Under the pieces are notes generated by a model that saw only the letters and a program-made list of their open reading frames with translations, made no database searches and had not been told where the DNA came from. This document shows positions 1-5,930 of a DNA stretch of 5,930 nucleotides, piece by piece. How positions within the stretch are numbered: position 1 is the first letter of the stretch; every line of letters starts with the position of its first letter. The translations under genes and the position numbers were made by a program. Source of the DNA: Methanomassiliicoccales archaeon PtaB.Bin134 (lineage in GTDB: Archaea > Thermoplasmatota > Thermoplasmata > Methanomassiliicoccales > UBA472); contig MVPZ01000166.1 of NCBI GenBank assembly GCA_002067045.1, positions 1 to 5,930 of the forward strand, given 5' to 3'.

Positions 1-48
1 CGCCGTCCCGGATAAGGATTAAGTACCGTTCCCCGTTCCAGAAGGGTG

Positions 49-279
49 ATGAGCACAGACAAGAGGTCGTCCCGTCCCATCATCGACGAGAACGAATGCA
101 AGGGATGCGGCCGCTGCGTGGCCGCCTGCCCCAAGAAGGTCTTACGTTTATCGGGCCGCATCAACCGCCGCGGTTACAACGCCGTGGAGTACGTGGGCGA
201 GGGATGCGTGGGCTGCGCCACCTGCTTCTACAACTGCCCCGAACCGTACGCCATCAGGGTCGACGACGGGAGGGAGTGA
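49..279 (+). CDS. 2[4Fe-4S] ferredoxin-like delta subunit of 2-oxoacid:ferredoxin oxidoreductase
   Basis: This small cytoplasmic iron-sulfur protein (76 residues from ATG 49) probably passes electrons between the thiamine-diphosphate catalytic core and free ferredoxin. Two CxxCxxCxxxCP clusters are visible: [12 protein letters not shown] (cysteines 17, 20, 23, 27) and [12 protein letters not shown] (cysteines 53, 56, 59, 63). This is the standard bacterial-type 2[4Fe-4S] pattern. The basic N-terminal stretch before residue 17 has no recognisable signal. A GTG at 46 lies in frame directly before the ATG, but GAAGG (41-45) would touch it, so ATG 49 is preferred. Even there the Shine-Dalgarno spacing is only about 3 bases, so a leaderless or near-leaderless message is possible. 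The gene is first in the operon: its stop lies 4 bases before the alpha-subunit ATG, which fits the delta-alpha-beta-gamma order of KorD/VorB-type clusters. The family is certain; the assignment as this enzyme's subunit rests on context. Confidence 0.93.
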   Translation: MSTDKRSSRPIIDENECKGCGRCVAACPKKVLRLSGRINRRGYNAVEYVGEGCVGCATCFYNCPEPYAIRVDDGRE

Positions 280-283
280 TCGC

Positions 284-1339
284 ATGAGGAAGTTCATCAA
301 GGGAAACGAGGCGGTGGCCGTGGGCGCCATTTACGCCGGATGCGACGTCTACTTCGGATACCCCATCACCCCGGCCAGCGATATCGCGCACGCGGTGGCG
401 GAATACTTCCCCCAGCTGGGCCGGGAGCACCTGCAGGCCGAGTGCGAGACCGGGGCCATCAACATGATATTCGGAGCGGCCGCGACCGGAAAGCTGGCCA
501 TGACCGCCTCATCAGGACCTGGGATATCCCTGATGCAGGAGGGGCTGTCCTATTTGGCCGGAGCGCAGCTTCCGGCGGTGATCGTCAACGTGCAGCGGGT
601 AGGCCCTGGCCTGGGGAACATAGGCCCGGAGCAGGGCGACTACAATCAGGCGGTGAAGGGCGGGGGGCACGGGAACTTCCACAACATCGTGCTCGCGCCG
701 TCCTCCGTGCAGGAGATGTGCGACCTGACCATGAAGGCCTTCGAGCTGGCCTTCAAGTACCGGAACCCCGCAATAGTGCTGGCCGACGCGGTCCTGGGGC
801 AGATGATGGAGTTCCTGTCCTTCCCGGAAAGGCCGGCGGCCATCCCGGAGGTATCCTCCTGGGCGGTGCAGGGCGACGCGGCCACCAGGGGGAACCTGGT
901 CTCCTCCATCTACCTGGACAACGAGCTCCAGGAACGACACAACTGGATGCTACAGGACAAGTACGCATCGATGGCCGCGGACGCCATGGCCGAGAGCTAT
1001 CTGACCGAGGATGCCGAGATACTGCTCACCGGCTATGGCACCAGCTCCCGGGTGGCCCGCTCGGCGGTGGATGCTCTCAGGAACGAAGGGATAAAGGCCG
1101 GGCTCTTCAGGCCGATGACCCTGTTCCCATTCCCCACCAGGCAGCTGAACGAGGCCGCCAGGGCCGGAAGGGTGCTGGTGGTTGAGCTGAGCAACGGCCA
1201 GTACCGCGACGACGTGCTCCTGCACCTGGACCGCGACATGAGCTGCCGGGTGGAGCTGATCAACCGCATGGGCGGGAACATGATGAAGGTGGAGGACGTG
1301 GTGGCCGCGGCCCGCAGGATGCTGGAGGTGAGGGCTTGA
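284..1339 (+). CDS. vorB: 2-oxoacid:ferredoxin oxidoreductase alpha subunit, VorB-type (2-oxoisovalerate)
   Basis: This is the alpha subunit of an enzyme that interconverts a 2-oxoacid plus CoA with acyl-CoA, CO2 and reduced ferredoxin. The 351 residues match the usual VorB length of about 350. The N-terminal pyrimidine-binding domain has GYPITP at residues 25-30. [10 protein letters not shown] follows at 51-60; its E55 sits where pyruvate:ferredoxin oxidoreductase has the glutamate that contacts thiamine diphosphate. Next come [12 protein letters not shown] (76-87) and GPGLGN (107-112). The C-terminal transketolase-like domain carries YGTSSRVA near 251 and RPMTLFPFP near 275-284. The start [12 protein letters not shown] and the stretch after GPGLGN read like 2-oxoisovalerate (VorB) enzymes rather than 2-oxoglutarate ones (KorA), from memory of the family. 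The start is ATG 284 with GGGAG (272-276) about 7 bases upstream. The stop overlaps the next gene's TTG. True substrate specificity cannot be read from sequence alone. Confidence 0.92.
   Translation: MRKFIKGNEAVAVGAIYAGCDVYFGYPITPASDIAHAVAEYFPQLGREHLQAECETGAINMIFGAAATGKLAMTASSGPGISLMQEGLSYLAGAQLPAVIVNVQRVGPGLGNIGPEQGDYNQAVKGGGHGNFHNIVLAPSSVQEMCDLTMKAFELAFKYRNPAIVLADAVLGQMMEFLSFPERPAAIPEVSSWAVQGDAATRGNLVSSIYLDNELQERHNWMLQDKYASMAADAMAESYLTEDAEILLTGYGTSSRVARSAVDALRNEGIKAGLFRPMTLFPFPTRQLNEAARAGRVLVVELSNGQYRDDVLLHLDRDMSCRVELINRMGGNMMKVEDVVAAARRMLEVRA
1324..1331 (+). promoter_or_regulatory. Shine-Dalgarno GGAGGTGA deciding a TTG start
   Basis: GGAGGTGA inside the last codons of the alpha-subunit gene is complementary to the usual archaeal 16S 3' end and sits 4 bases before TTG 1336. 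It fixes a TTG start that overlaps the preceding TGA stop (TTGA, 1336-1339), indicating translational coupling of the alpha and beta-gamma subunits. Confidence 0.8.
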
Positions 1340-2730
1340 AGGAGGCCCAGGGTTTCTACGAGACCTTCGACCGCAAGGAGAAGGGCACCCGGGCCACCCA
1401 TTACTGCCCAGGGTGCGGACACGGCATCATCCACAAGCTCATCGCCGAGGCCATGGTGGACCTGGGCATACAGGACCGCACCGTGTTCGTGTCCCCGGTG
1501 GGCTGCGCGGCCTTCTGCTTCCATTACTTCGACTGCGGCAACGTGGCTGGGCCTCACGGCCGGGCCTCGGCCGTGGCCACCGGGGTCGCCAGGTCGCTCC
1601 CGGAGAGCGTGGTCATCTCCTATCAGGGCGACGGGGACCTGGGGGCCATCGGCTTCAACAACGCCTTCCAGGCCGCCAACCGCGGGGAGCACTTCGCCTG
1701 CTTCTTCGTGAACAACTCCATATACGCCATGACCGGGGGCCAGATGGCCCCCACCACCATGCTGGGGCAGAAGACCACCACCACCCCCTTCGGCCGCGAC
1801 GCGGTGAAGGAGGGATATCCACTGAAGGTCTGCGAGGTCCTGAACCAGCTGGATGCCCCGGTGTTCATCGAGCGCGTCTCCGTGGCCGACACCAAGCGCA
1901 TAATGCAGGCCCGCAAGGCCGTGCGCAAGGCCCTGGAGATCCAGAGGGACGGCAAGGGATACGCCTTCGTGGAGTTCCTCTCGCCCTGCCCCACGAACTG
2001 GCGCATGGACGCGATCGCCGCGGCCAACTTCGTCACCGAAAAGATGGAGAAGGTGTTCCCTCTGGGCAACCTGCGGGACAGGAGCGCGGATGCGGCGCCC
2101 ATGCCCAACCCCGTCAGGCGCGTGGGGATGAGGGAGCTGTTCGGGGCCGGCCAGGAGGGTGGCGCGGCCAAGGCCGATGCGGCCTTCCGGGAGCGCAGGT
2201 TCAAGTTCTCCGGGTTCGGGGGGCAGGGGGTGCTCTCCCTGGGGCTGGTGGTGGCCGAGGCCGCCGGACGCTCCGGGCGCTTCGTATCCTGGCTGCCCAG
2301 CTACGGACCGGAGCAGAGGGGCGGGTACGCCTCCTGCTCGGTGGTGGTGAGCGGCAGGGAGGTGGGATCGCCCACCGTGGACCGGCCGGACGTGCTGGTG
2401 GCCATGAGCCAGCAGGCCGCGGAGCGCTTCGCCATGACCGTTCCCTCCGGGGGAACGATCATCTACGAGGCCTCGCTGCCTCGCCCGGTGGCCAATGAGG
2501 GGGTCAGGGTGCTGGCCTTCCCCGCAAGCCAGGTGGCCGCGGAGGCCGGAACGCCCAAGGCGGCCAACACCGCACTGCTGGGCGCGCTGACCGCGCTGGG
2601 CCTGCACGACCTGCCCGAGGACAAGGTGCTGGAGGCCCTGGACGAGAGCTTCGCGGCCAAGCCCGCCCTGGTGGAGAGGAACCGCAAGGTGTACCAGGCG
2701 GCCTTCGCCTGGGCCAGGGAGAACCTTTAA
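1336..2730 (+). CDS. Fused beta-gamma subunit of 2-oxoacid:ferredoxin oxidoreductase (thiamine-diphosphate domain plus gamma domain)
   Basis: This catalytic polypeptide of 464 residues joins two subunits that are usually separate. The beta part (about 1-245) binds thiamine diphosphate. It has HYCPGCGHG at 22-30, with C24 and C27 possibly helping bind a [4Fe-4S] cluster, then the cofactor motif GDGDLGAIG from 98 and [12 protein letters not shown] with N126-N127. A linker rich in Gly, Ala and charged residues (about 245-286) leads to the gamma domain (287-464). That domain opens with [13 protein letters not shown] (about 291-303) and contains [10 protein letters not shown], both typical of the KorC/VorC/IorB gamma family. 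The sequence stays open across the junction with no internal stop or frameshift, so the fusion looks genuine. The start is TTG 1336, supported by GGAGGTGA and a 4-base overlap with the alpha gene. The domains correspond to the beta (TPP) and gamma subunits of VOR/KOR. The family is certain; the substrate is inferred from the VorB-like partner. Confidence 0.93.
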   Translation: MKEAQGFYETFDRKEKGTRATHYCPGCGHGIIHKLIAEAMVDLGIQDRTVFVSPVGCAAFCFHYFDCGNVAGPHGRASAVATGVARSLPESVVISYQGDGDLGAIGFNNAFQAANRGEHFACFFVNNSIYAMTGGQMAPTTMLGQKTTTTPFGRDAVKEGYPLKVCEVLNQLDAPVFIERVSVADTKRIMQARKAVRKALEIQRDGKGYAFVEFLSPCPTNWRMDAIAAANFVTEKMEKVFPLGNLRDRSADAAPMPNPVRRVGMRELFGAGQEGGAAKADAAFRERRFKFSGFGGQGVLSLGLVVAEAAGRSGRFVSWLPSYGPEQRGGYASCSVVVSGREVGSPTVDRPDVLVAMSQQAAERFAMTVPSGGTIIYEASLPRPVANEGVRVLAFPASQVAAEAGTPKAANTALLGALTALGLHDLPEDKVLEALDESFAAKPALVERNRKVYQAAFAWARENL

Positions 2731-2768
2731 GGGCGCATTGTCGCCCTGCTCTTTCCCTTCCCCTTTTT
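2731..2768 (+). terminator. Possible transcription terminator after the oxidoreductase operon
   Basis: Directly after the TAA stop, GGGCG (2731-2735) and CGCCC (2742-2746) can pair around a 6-base loop. A pyrimidine-rich run follows and ends in five T residues (2764-2768). Archaeal termination relies mostly on T tracts, so the T-rich run is the more relevant element. The stem is short. Confidence 0.5.
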
Positions 2769-2795
2769 CCGGCAAAATGCACCGCAGGAAGGAAG

Positions 2796-2824
2796 TTTCT
2801 TAAACGGAATCCGGATTAGGTAAG
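2796..2824 (+). promoter_or_regulatory. Possible promoter and operator region of the regulator-ligase operon
   Basis: The AT-rich TTTCTTAAAC (2796-2805) is the best box A candidate upstream of the regulator gene. It predicts a start of transcription near 2826 and a leader of about 50 bases that carries the Shine-Dalgarno sequence of TTG 2875. The perfect palindrome AATCCGGATT (2808-2817) lies between this box and the predicted start, where a bound repressor would block polymerase. An alternative box, ATTAGGTAA (2815-2823), would give a leaderless message beginning at ATG 2845. No promoter mapping is available from sequence alone. Confidence 0.4.
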
Positions 2825-2861
2825 CTCATTGCGGACTGGGCCTGATGCCTGGATGCCAAGC

Positions 2862-2866
2862 GGAGG
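2862..2866 (+). promoter_or_regulatory. Shine-Dalgarno GGAGG supporting TTG start at 2875
   Basis: GGAGG lies 8 bases before TTG 2875. It lies inside the reading frame that begins at ATG 2845, which has no comparable site upstream. The ATG at 2867 just after it is out of frame. This favours the shorter form of the regulator. Confidence 0.65.
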
Positions 2867-2874
2867 ATGAAGCA

Positions 2875-3438
2875 TTGACCACTTCTGACAAGATAGGAGC
2901 GCGGATCAGAACGTACCGTGAAAGATTGAACCTGAGCATCGAGGACCTGGCCAGGAATGCCGGCGTGGAGGTAAATCTTGTCAGGAGGGCCGAGGAGGGG
3001 GAGGTGTATCCGCCGCTGGGGGTCATGGTGAGGATCTCCCGGGCCCTGGGACAGAGGCTGGGCACCTTCATGGACGATCAGGTGCGCCAGGACCCCGTGA
3101 TCACCCGCCGCGAGGAACGCTGCGAGGAGACCGCCGCCCACAAGGACGGGGCGGTGGGCAAGTACCACTACTATCCGCTGGGCAAGGGCAAGACCGACCG
3201 GCACATGGAGCCCCTGTTCATCGTCATTCAGCCCAGCGAGGACCGCGGCACCTCCTCCCATGAGGGAGAGGAGCTGGTCATCGTGGTCAGGGGCGAGGTG
3301 GAGCTTCTCTACGGCAAGGACAGGCACCTGCTGAAGGAGGGCGACTCCATGTACTACAACTCCGTGGTGCCCCACCACCTGGGAGCGGCCAACGGCGAGG
3401 AAGCGCACATCTACGCCGTGGTGTACACCCCCTTCTGA
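2875..3438 (+). CDS. XRE-family helix-turn-helix/cupin transcriptional regulator
   Basis: This is a predicted DNA-binding, ligand-sensing cytoplasmic regulator of 187 residues. An XRE/HTH_3 domain spans about residues 7-63 (IGARIRTYRERLNLS, then the recognition region around ARNAGVEVNLVRRAEEGE). A variable linker follows, then a C-terminal cupin_2 barrel (about 111-187). The cupin shows HEGEELVIVVRGEVEL from H129, and GDSMYYNSVVPHH from 156 to 168; H129, E133 and H168 are plausible metal ligands. Regulators of this build usually sense small carboxylates, amines or their derivatives. TTG 2875 is preferred because GGAGG lies 8 bases upstream and because family members begin close to the SDKIG-like stretch. 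ATG 2845 in the same frame would add 10 residues (MPGCQAEDEA) of no recognisable domain. The ligase gene starts 9 bases after its stop, so co-transcription is near certain and control of the ligase is likely. The ligand is unknown. Confidence 0.9.
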   Translation: MTTSDKIGARIRTYRERLNLSIEDLARNAGVEVNLVRRAEEGEVYPPLGVMVRISRALGQRLGTFMDDQVRQDPVITRREERCEETAAHKDGAVGKYHYYPLGKGKTDRHMEPLFIVIQPSEDRGTSSHEGEELVIVVRGEVELLYGKDRHLLKEGDSMYYNSVVPHHLGAANGEEAHIYAVVYTPF

Positions 3439-3443
3439 GGTGA
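3437..3443 (+). promoter_or_regulatory. Shine-Dalgarno GAGGTGA deciding a GTG start
   Basis: GAGGTGA overlaps the last two bases of the regulator stop and lies 4 bases before GTG 3448. An ATG at 3446 overlaps that GTG but is in another frame and stops after six codons, so GTG 3448 is the real start of the ligase. Confidence 0.7.
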
Positions 3444-3447
3444 GAAT

Positions 3448-5100
3448 GTGCTCAGGGACAACATAACCAGGGAGGCCACCATCGGCCAGCTGCTCGACGA
3501 GGTGGTCGCTCAGGTCCCGGACCAGGACGCGGTGGTCTACGTGGACCGCGATTACCGGATGACCTGGAGCCAGTTCCGGGACACTGTGGACAAGGCGGCC
3601 AAGGGGCTCATGGCCCTGGGGGTCAAGAAGGGGGAGAAGGTGGCGGTCTGGGCCACCAACGTCCCGCACTGGGTCACCCTACAGTTCGCCACGGCTAAGA
3701 TCGGGGCGATATTGCTCACCATCAACATCAACTACCGCAACGCGGAGATCGATTACGTGCTCCGGCAATCGGACTGCGAGAACATATTCCTGATCGACGG
3801 CTACCGGGACACCGATTACGTCAACACCCTGTACGAGCTGGTCCCCGAGCTCAAAGAGCAGCCCCGGGACCTCCTGCGCTCGGAACGCTATCCGCATCTG
3901 CGCCGCGTGCTGTTCATGGGACCGGAGAAGCACCGCGGCATGTACTCCTGGAACGAGCTGTTGGCCATGAGCTGCGCGGTGAGCGACGAGCAATATGCCG
4001 AAAGGCAGGCGGAGCTCTCCACCTACGACGTGGTGAACATGCAGTACACCTCCGGGACCACCGGATTCCCCAAGGGGGTCATGCTCACCCATCACAACAT
4101 CACCAACAACGGCTACTGGATCGGGGCTAACATGAACTACTCCACCGCCGACCGGGTGTGCATCCCCGTGCCGCTATTCCACTGCTTCGGCTGCGTGCTG
4201 GGGGTCATGGCCTGCCTGAACCACGGGGCCACCATGGTGATCCTGGAGAAGTACGACCCGGTGAACGTGATGATGTCCGTGGAGCGGGAGCGCTGCACCT
4301 CGGTGTACGGGGTCCCCACCATGTTCATCAGCATCCTGGACCACAAGCTGTTCCGCAAGTTCGACTTCTCCACCCTGCGCACCGGGATCATGGCCGGATC
4401 GCCCTGTCCGGTGAAGACCATGAAGGAGTGCGTGGAGCACATGAACATGCGCGAGGTCACCATCGTGTACGGTCTCACTGAAACCAGCCCGGGCATGACC
4501 CAGACCCGTTTCGACGAGCAGAGCCTGGAGAAGAAGTGCTCCACGGTCGGAAGGGCGCTTCCGGGCATCGAGGTGGCGGTCATCGATCCGGAGACCGGGG
4601 AGCATCTTGGCCCGGGAAAGCACGGCGAGCTGTGCTGCCGCGGACACAACGTGATGAAGGGATACTACAAGATGCCCGAGGAGACGGCCAAGGCCATTGA
4701 CAAGGAGGGATGGCTGCACTCCGGGGACATCGGCATGGTGGACGGGGACGGCTACTACGCGGTCACCGGGCGCCTCAAGGACATGATCATCCGCGGGGGG
4801 GAGAACATCTACCCCAAGGAGGTGGAGGACTTCATCCACCACATGGATGGCGTGCAGGACGTCCAGGTCGTGGGGGCCCCCTCGGAGAGGTACGGGGAGG
4901 TGCCGGCGGCCTTCATCATCAGGAGGCCGGGGGCGGAGCTGACCGCCGAGGACGTGGTGGACCATTGCCGCGGGCAGATCGCCTTCTACAAGATACCCAA
5001 GCACGTGCACTTCCTGGAAGAGTATCCGCTGACGGCCAGCGGGAAGATAATGAAGGTCAAGCTGAGGGAGATGGCCGCCAAGCTCTGGCCGGACGCCTGA
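3448..5100 (+). CDS. AMP-forming acyl-CoA synthetase (ACSF2-like fatty/branched/aryl acid:CoA ligase)
   Basis: This enzyme activates a carboxylic acid with ATP and CoA, via an acyl-adenylate, to acyl-CoA, AMP and pyrophosphate. It has 550 residues, the full length for the family, and no membrane segment or signal peptide. Core motifs run in order: P-loop-like YTSGTTGFPKG (200-210), PLFHCFGCVLG further on, adenine-binding YGLTETSPG (341-349), SGDIG (425-429), hinge GRLKDMIIRGGENIYPKEVE (441-460), and SGKIMK (531-536) with catalytic lysine K533. All key residues are present, so it should be active. The overall sequence, notably the PVPLFHCFGCVLGV and RTGIMAGSPCP stretches, resembles ACSF2-type medium-chain synthetases rather than acetyl-CoA synthetase. 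Acid specificity is not predictable by eye. It is the second gene after the HTH/cupin regulator, with a 9-base gap. The oxidoreductase operon just upstream suggests that its acyl-CoA product may feed 2-oxoacid synthesis. Confidence 0.95.
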   Translation: MLRDNITREATIGQLLDEVVAQVPDQDAVVYVDRDYRMTWSQFRDTVDKAAKGLMALGVKKGEKVAVWATNVPHWVTLQFATAKIGAILLTININYRNAEIDYVLRQSDCENIFLIDGYRDTDYVNTLYELVPELKEQPRDLLRSERYPHLRRVLFMGPEKHRGMYSWNELLAMSCAVSDEQYAERQAELSTYDVVNMQYTSGTTGFPKGVMLTHHNITNNGYWIGANMNYSTADRVCIPVPLFHCFGCVLGVMACLNHGATMVILEKYDPVNVMMSVERERCTSVYGVPTMFISILDHKLFRKFDFSTLRTGIMAGSPCPVKTMKECVEHMNMREVTIVYGLTETSPGMTQTRFDEQSLEKKCSTVGRALPGIEVAVIDPETGEHLGPGKHGELCCRGHNVMKGYYKMPEETAKAIDKEGWLHSGDIGMVDGDGYYAVTGRLKDMIIRGGENIYPKEVEDFIHHMDGVQDVQVVGAPSERYGEVPAAFIIRRPGAELTAEDVVDHCRGQIAFYKIPKHVHFLEEYPLTASGKIMKVKLREMAAKLWPDA

Positions 5101-5106
5101 CCGGCA

Positions 5107-5116
5107 ATGTATATCT
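5107..5116 (+). promoter_or_regulatory. TATA-type box A upstream of the 59-residue gene
   Basis: TGTATATC (5108-5115) is the clearest archaeal box A in the window, standing out in G+C-rich sequence. Its centre predicts a start of transcription near 5137-5139, leaving a leader of under 20 bases that holds AGGTG (5144-5148), 7 bases before ATG 5156. Confidence 0.6.
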
Positions 5117-5145
5117 AGTTCCAGCTGCCATAGTTCCTTCCACAG

Positions 5146-5155
5146 GTGCTAGCAC
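5146..5155 (+). repeat. Perfect 10-bp palindrome abutting a start codon
   Basis: GTGCTAGCAC reads the same on both strands. It overlaps the Shine-Dalgarno AGGTG and ends at the base before ATG 5156. It could be an operator half-site pair or a chance palindrome; as an RNA hairpin it would have only a 3-bp stem. Confidence 0.5.
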
Positions 5156-5335
5156 ATGCCAGAGAAGGACGTGACCGTGGTTCTCAACGAGAAAGGCCAG
5201 GAATTGAAGAAGCTGTTCAAGGACTTCGACGCCAACATCGAGCAGTGGAAGTTCTCCGTGGAGGAGACCAAGGAAGGCATACGCGTGGAGTTCGCGGCCA
5301 AGGCCCTGCTGAAGAAGAAGGCCGAGAAGGAGTGA
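5156..5335 (+). CDS. Small charged hypothetical protein (59 residues)
   Basis: I do not recognise this protein. It starts MPEKDVTVVLNEKGQELKK and ends with a lysine/glutamate-rich tail (ALLKKKAEKE). It contains no cysteine or histidine and no membrane segment. Reading by eye suggests a short strand (DVTVVLN), a charged helix (about 12-30), a strand pair around WKFSVEE and IRVEFAAK, and a helical tail, so a small soluble alpha/beta fold is plausible. Evidence that it is real: a good TATA box 41-48 bases upstream, AGGTG 7 bases before ATG, clean third-position G/C bias like its neighbours, and a stop that exactly abuts the converging gene. The proposed TATA box implies its own transcript rather than simple read-through from the ligase gene 55 bases upstream. 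The two other long frames here look like shadows. It may be a lineage-restricted conserved small protein. Confidence 0.72.
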   Translation: MPEKDVTVVLNEKGQELKKLFKDFDANIEQWKFSVEETKEGIRVEFAAKALLKKKAEKE

Positions 5336-5930
5336 TCAGGACAGCAGCTCCATCAGCCTGTCCCTTTTCCCGGGGGTCATCTTGAAGTCCGGCCGGCGGT
5401 CCACCAGTTGAATGTAGCCCGCGGCCCGCTTCAGGTCCCGGACCCCGTAATGCTTCTTGGCCATCTTGACCACCTTCTCCGGGGTGGCGTGGTCCAGGAA
5501 GGAGGCCATCAGGCAGGCCAGGTCGTAGGCCAGCTTCTCTCGGTCCGGGGCGTCCTCCAGGTAGTGCCCCACGTCCATTATGTACACCCGGTCGGCGAAC
5601 AGGAAGTTCTCCGGCTTGATGTCCCCGTGGAATATCCCGTTCTTGTGCATCAGGCGCAGGTGGCCGAAGGCCTCCTCCAGCTGATCGTCGCTGACCTTCC
5701 TGCTGGCCTGCGAGGCCGCCTCCAGGAACTCGGCCACGAAAAGCCACATGCCCCCGGGCAGGGCGAAGGTGCCCAGGGGCTTGGCCGTGGGGATGCCCAG
5801 CCTGTAGATCCGGCCCATGGTGGTGTACTGATGCTCGGCCAGCTCCCTGGCCGATCGGGTGAAGTTGAACAGGGCCGGGCGGCCCTCCAGCTGCAGGTAC
5901 ACGTTCTTCAGGAACTGGATGGTCTTCTCG
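5336..5930 (-). CDS. Lipopolysaccharide-kinase/RIO-like protein kinase fold protein, partial (5' end beyond window)
   Basis: This is a predicted kinase-fold phosphotransferase; its substrate is unknown. The frame is open from its stop at 5336-5338 to the right edge, so the N terminus is missing. A GTG at 5902 is only an internal candidate, since codons EKTIQFLKN precede it in frame. Numbering from that GTG, a helix C-like segment RSARELAEHQ contains E20, followed by GIPTAKPLG (36-44), a pattern shared with WaaP/KdkA and RIO-type kinases. The catalytic loop is HGDIKPENFLF (92-102) with D94 and N99. The metal-binding site is DVG (110-112) instead of DFG, and YDLACL (126-131) fits helix F. The ATP-binding lysine of the N lobe must lie outside the window. 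The C-terminal part (about 140-188) is short and basic. A role in phosphorylating a glycolipid or a protein is possible but not shown by context. Confidence 0.85.
   Translation of the reverse strand, partial: EKTIQFLKNVYLQLEGRPALFNFTRSARELAEHQYTTMGRIYRLGIPTAKPLGTFALPGGMWLFVAEFLEAASQASRKVSDDQLEEAFGHLRLMHKNGIFHGDIKPENFLFADRVYIMDVGHYLEDAPDREKLAYDLACLMASFLDHATPEKVVKMAKKHYGVRDLKRAAGYIQLVDRRPDFKMTPGKRDRLMELLS

Noticed and set aside
1..48. Possible 3' end of an upstream gene (stops at 13-15 or 20-22) and a weak box A GGATTAAGTA
   Set aside because: Too short to tell a coding end from spacer. The box A candidate would fit a leaderless start at 49 but is weak, so it is not listed as a feature.
1033..2775. 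Long open frame of 580 codons on the minus strand
   Set aside because: It lies opposite two genes with full sets of family motifs, is rich in Gly, His, Arg and Val as expected for the antisense of G+C-rich coding DNA, and shows no recognisable domain.
3446..3466. ATG at 3446 overlapping the ligase GTG start
   Set aside because: Its frame ends at TAA after six codons. The Shine-Dalgarno and the long conserved frame support GTG 3448.
2800..3669. Minus-strand open frame of 289 codons across the regulator gene
   Set aside because: It is antisense to the HTH/cupin gene and the start of the ligase, with low-complexity His/Val/Leu composition and no domain. It is a composition shadow.
4174..5010. 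Minus-strand open frame of 278 codons opposite the ligase
   Set aside because: It is antisense to conserved adenylation motifs, is rich in His, Val and Leu, and has no family match that I can recognise.
1..5930. CRISPR arrays, tRNA or rRNA genes, insertion sequences, phage or defence genes
   Set aside because: No repeat-spacer pattern, RNA gene sequence, transposase motif or terminal inverted repeat was seen; nearly all of the window is explained by metabolic and regulatory genes.

Overview
The window looks like a G+C-rich archaeal chromosome segment, most probably from a euryarchaeon near the Thermoplasmata/Methanomassiliicoccales. This lineage guess is an inference from gene content and signals; no marker gene is present. 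Supporting signals are an AT-rich TATA-type box A before a gene (TGTATATC at 5108-5115), Shine-Dalgarno sequences of the GGAGGTGA type, frequent GTG and TTG starts backed by strong Shine-Dalgarno sequences, and an oxygen-sensitive ferredoxin-dependent enzyme typical of strict anaerobes.

Region 1 (about 49-2730) is a compact three-gene operon for a 2-oxoacid:ferredoxin oxidoreductase. It encodes a 2[4Fe-4S] ferredoxin-like delta subunit, an alpha subunit that most resembles the VorB (2-oxoisovalerate) type, and one polypeptide that joins the thiamine-diphosphate beta subunit to the gamma subunit. The last junction is a TTGA overlap of stop and start. A short hairpin followed by a pyrimidine/T tract closes the operon.

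Region 2 (2731-5100) has a 144-base intergenic region with a possible promoter and a perfect 10-bp palindrome. Two tightly linked genes follow: a helix-turn-helix/cupin regulator and a 550-residue acyl-CoA synthetase (AMP-forming, ACSF2-like). The regulator probably senses a small carboxylate or its CoA ester and controls the ligase and itself.

Region 3 (5101-5930) holds an unrecognised 59-residue charged protein with its own TATA box. It converges, with zero spacing, on a minus-strand gene for a lipopolysaccharide-kinase/RIO-like protein kinase fold that runs off the right edge of the window.

Together, regions 1 and 2 suggest a carboxylate-handling module. The ligase would activate a branched-chain, aryl or other acid to acyl-CoA, and the ferredoxin-dependent oxidoreductase would interconvert acyl-CoA and 2-oxoacid. 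In anaerobic archaea this can run reductively to make amino-acid skeletons, or oxidatively to degrade them. The enzyme families are well known. The less ordinary points are the beta-gamma fusion, the regulator-ligase pair with its palindrome, the short uncatalogued gene, and the abutting convergent stops.
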